From assembly GCF_031082405.1 (NCBI RefSeq), contig NZ_JAVHJU010000008.1, positions 186,001-250,000 on the forward strand: a DNA stretch of 64,000 nucleotides. The letters are read 5' to 3'. The position numbers and the translations under genes were made by a program. The notes under the pieces are model-generated. The model was given only the letters and a program-made list of their open reading frames with translations, was not told where the DNA came from and searched no databases. Every line of letters begins with the position of its first letter. Within the stretch, counting starts at the first letter, position 1. The DNA is from Amycolatopsis sp. A133 (GTDB lineage: Bacteria > Actinomycetota > Actinomycetes > Mycobacteriales > Pseudonocardiaceae). Shown here in pieces: positions 63,985 through 64,000 of this stretch.

Positions 63985-64000
63985 ATGCGTTATGTGAAGC
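63985..64000 (+). CDS. 5' end of a gene truncated by the window, possibly aldo/keto reductase
   Basis: Only five codons (MRYVK) are present, after a good AGGAG site. Divergent from the TetR at 63910 across paired operators. The start MRYVK is common in actinobacterial aldo/keto reductases, but five residues cannot prove it. The TetR context supports an oxidoreductase target. Confidence 0.4.

Overview
The window comes from the chromosome of a very GC-rich actinomycete, most likely a Pseudonocardiaceae member close to Amycolatopsis. The evidence is the strong G/C third-position bias, frequent GTG starts, many ATGA/GTGA gene overlaps, Streptomyces/Amycolatopsis-type regulators, and several families of long intergenic palindromes. 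I see no tRNA, rRNA, CRISPR array, transposase, integrase or phage gene. The window is core chromosome with catabolic islands.

Layout. 1-3.5 kb: the 3' part of metY, a CoA-binding protein, an MBL-fold hydrolase, and a PUA/EVE-like plus Mrr-type endonuclease. 3.5-16.9 kb: a nearly complete purine degradation locus. It has allantoicase and allantoinase leftward, and a small regulator, uraD, uraH and uricase rightward. A TetR gene and a secreted GH27 alpha-galactosidase follow, then a leftward xanthine dehydrogenase operon with a guanine/8-oxoguanine deaminase embedded in it, faced by a PucR-type regulator. 18.8-22.4 kb: malate synthase overlapping a CitE-like protein of unknown function (DUF6986 type), divergent from an IclR/AllR-type regulator. 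This is a likely outlet for glyoxylate from allantoin. 22.4-34.9 kb: housekeeping genes ftsY, smc and acylphosphatase. Between ftsY and smc lies an AnmK / sodium:solute symporter unit with an unusual inverted-repeat leader. 35.0-42.9 kb: the kdpFABC-kdpDE potassium system, with an extra 27-aa membrane ORF ahead of kdpF and a five-repeat operator-like array. 43.1-46.7 kb: asnB, a GNAT, an SRPBCC protein and a TetR. 46.7-57.1 kb: an inositol catabolism and uptake cluster (iolG, LacI, iolE-like, ABC importer, iolC, Cgl0159-like aldolase, iolB, iolD). 57.1-64.0 kb: a double-domain Lrp/AsnC regulator, a VOC protein, a DoxX-like protein, an operon of secreted metallophosphoesterase / MFS / beta-propeller lipid-anchored-like protein, and a TetR gene divergent from a truncated gene.

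How the genes work together. Guanine goes to xanthine (deaminase), xanthine to urate (Xdh), urate to 5-hydroxyisourate (uricase), then OHCU (UraH), allantoin (UraD), allantoate (AllB) and ureidoglycolate plus urea (Alc). A ureidoglycolate lyase is not in the window. Glyoxylate can be condensed with acetyl-CoA by malate synthase. The inositol genes cover import and every step to the phosphorylated intermediate and its cleavage, but no IolA-type semialdehyde dehydrogenase is present.

The most interesting unexplained items are: the structured leader and mini-ORF at 27155-27259; the extra kdp peptide gene and its helically phased operator array; the malate synthase/DUF6986 pair; the MTH1187-like/HTH regulator of urate catabolism; three families of long intergenic palindromes; and a TCCA-N3-TGGA palindrome that recurs inside unrelated genes and forces rare codons.
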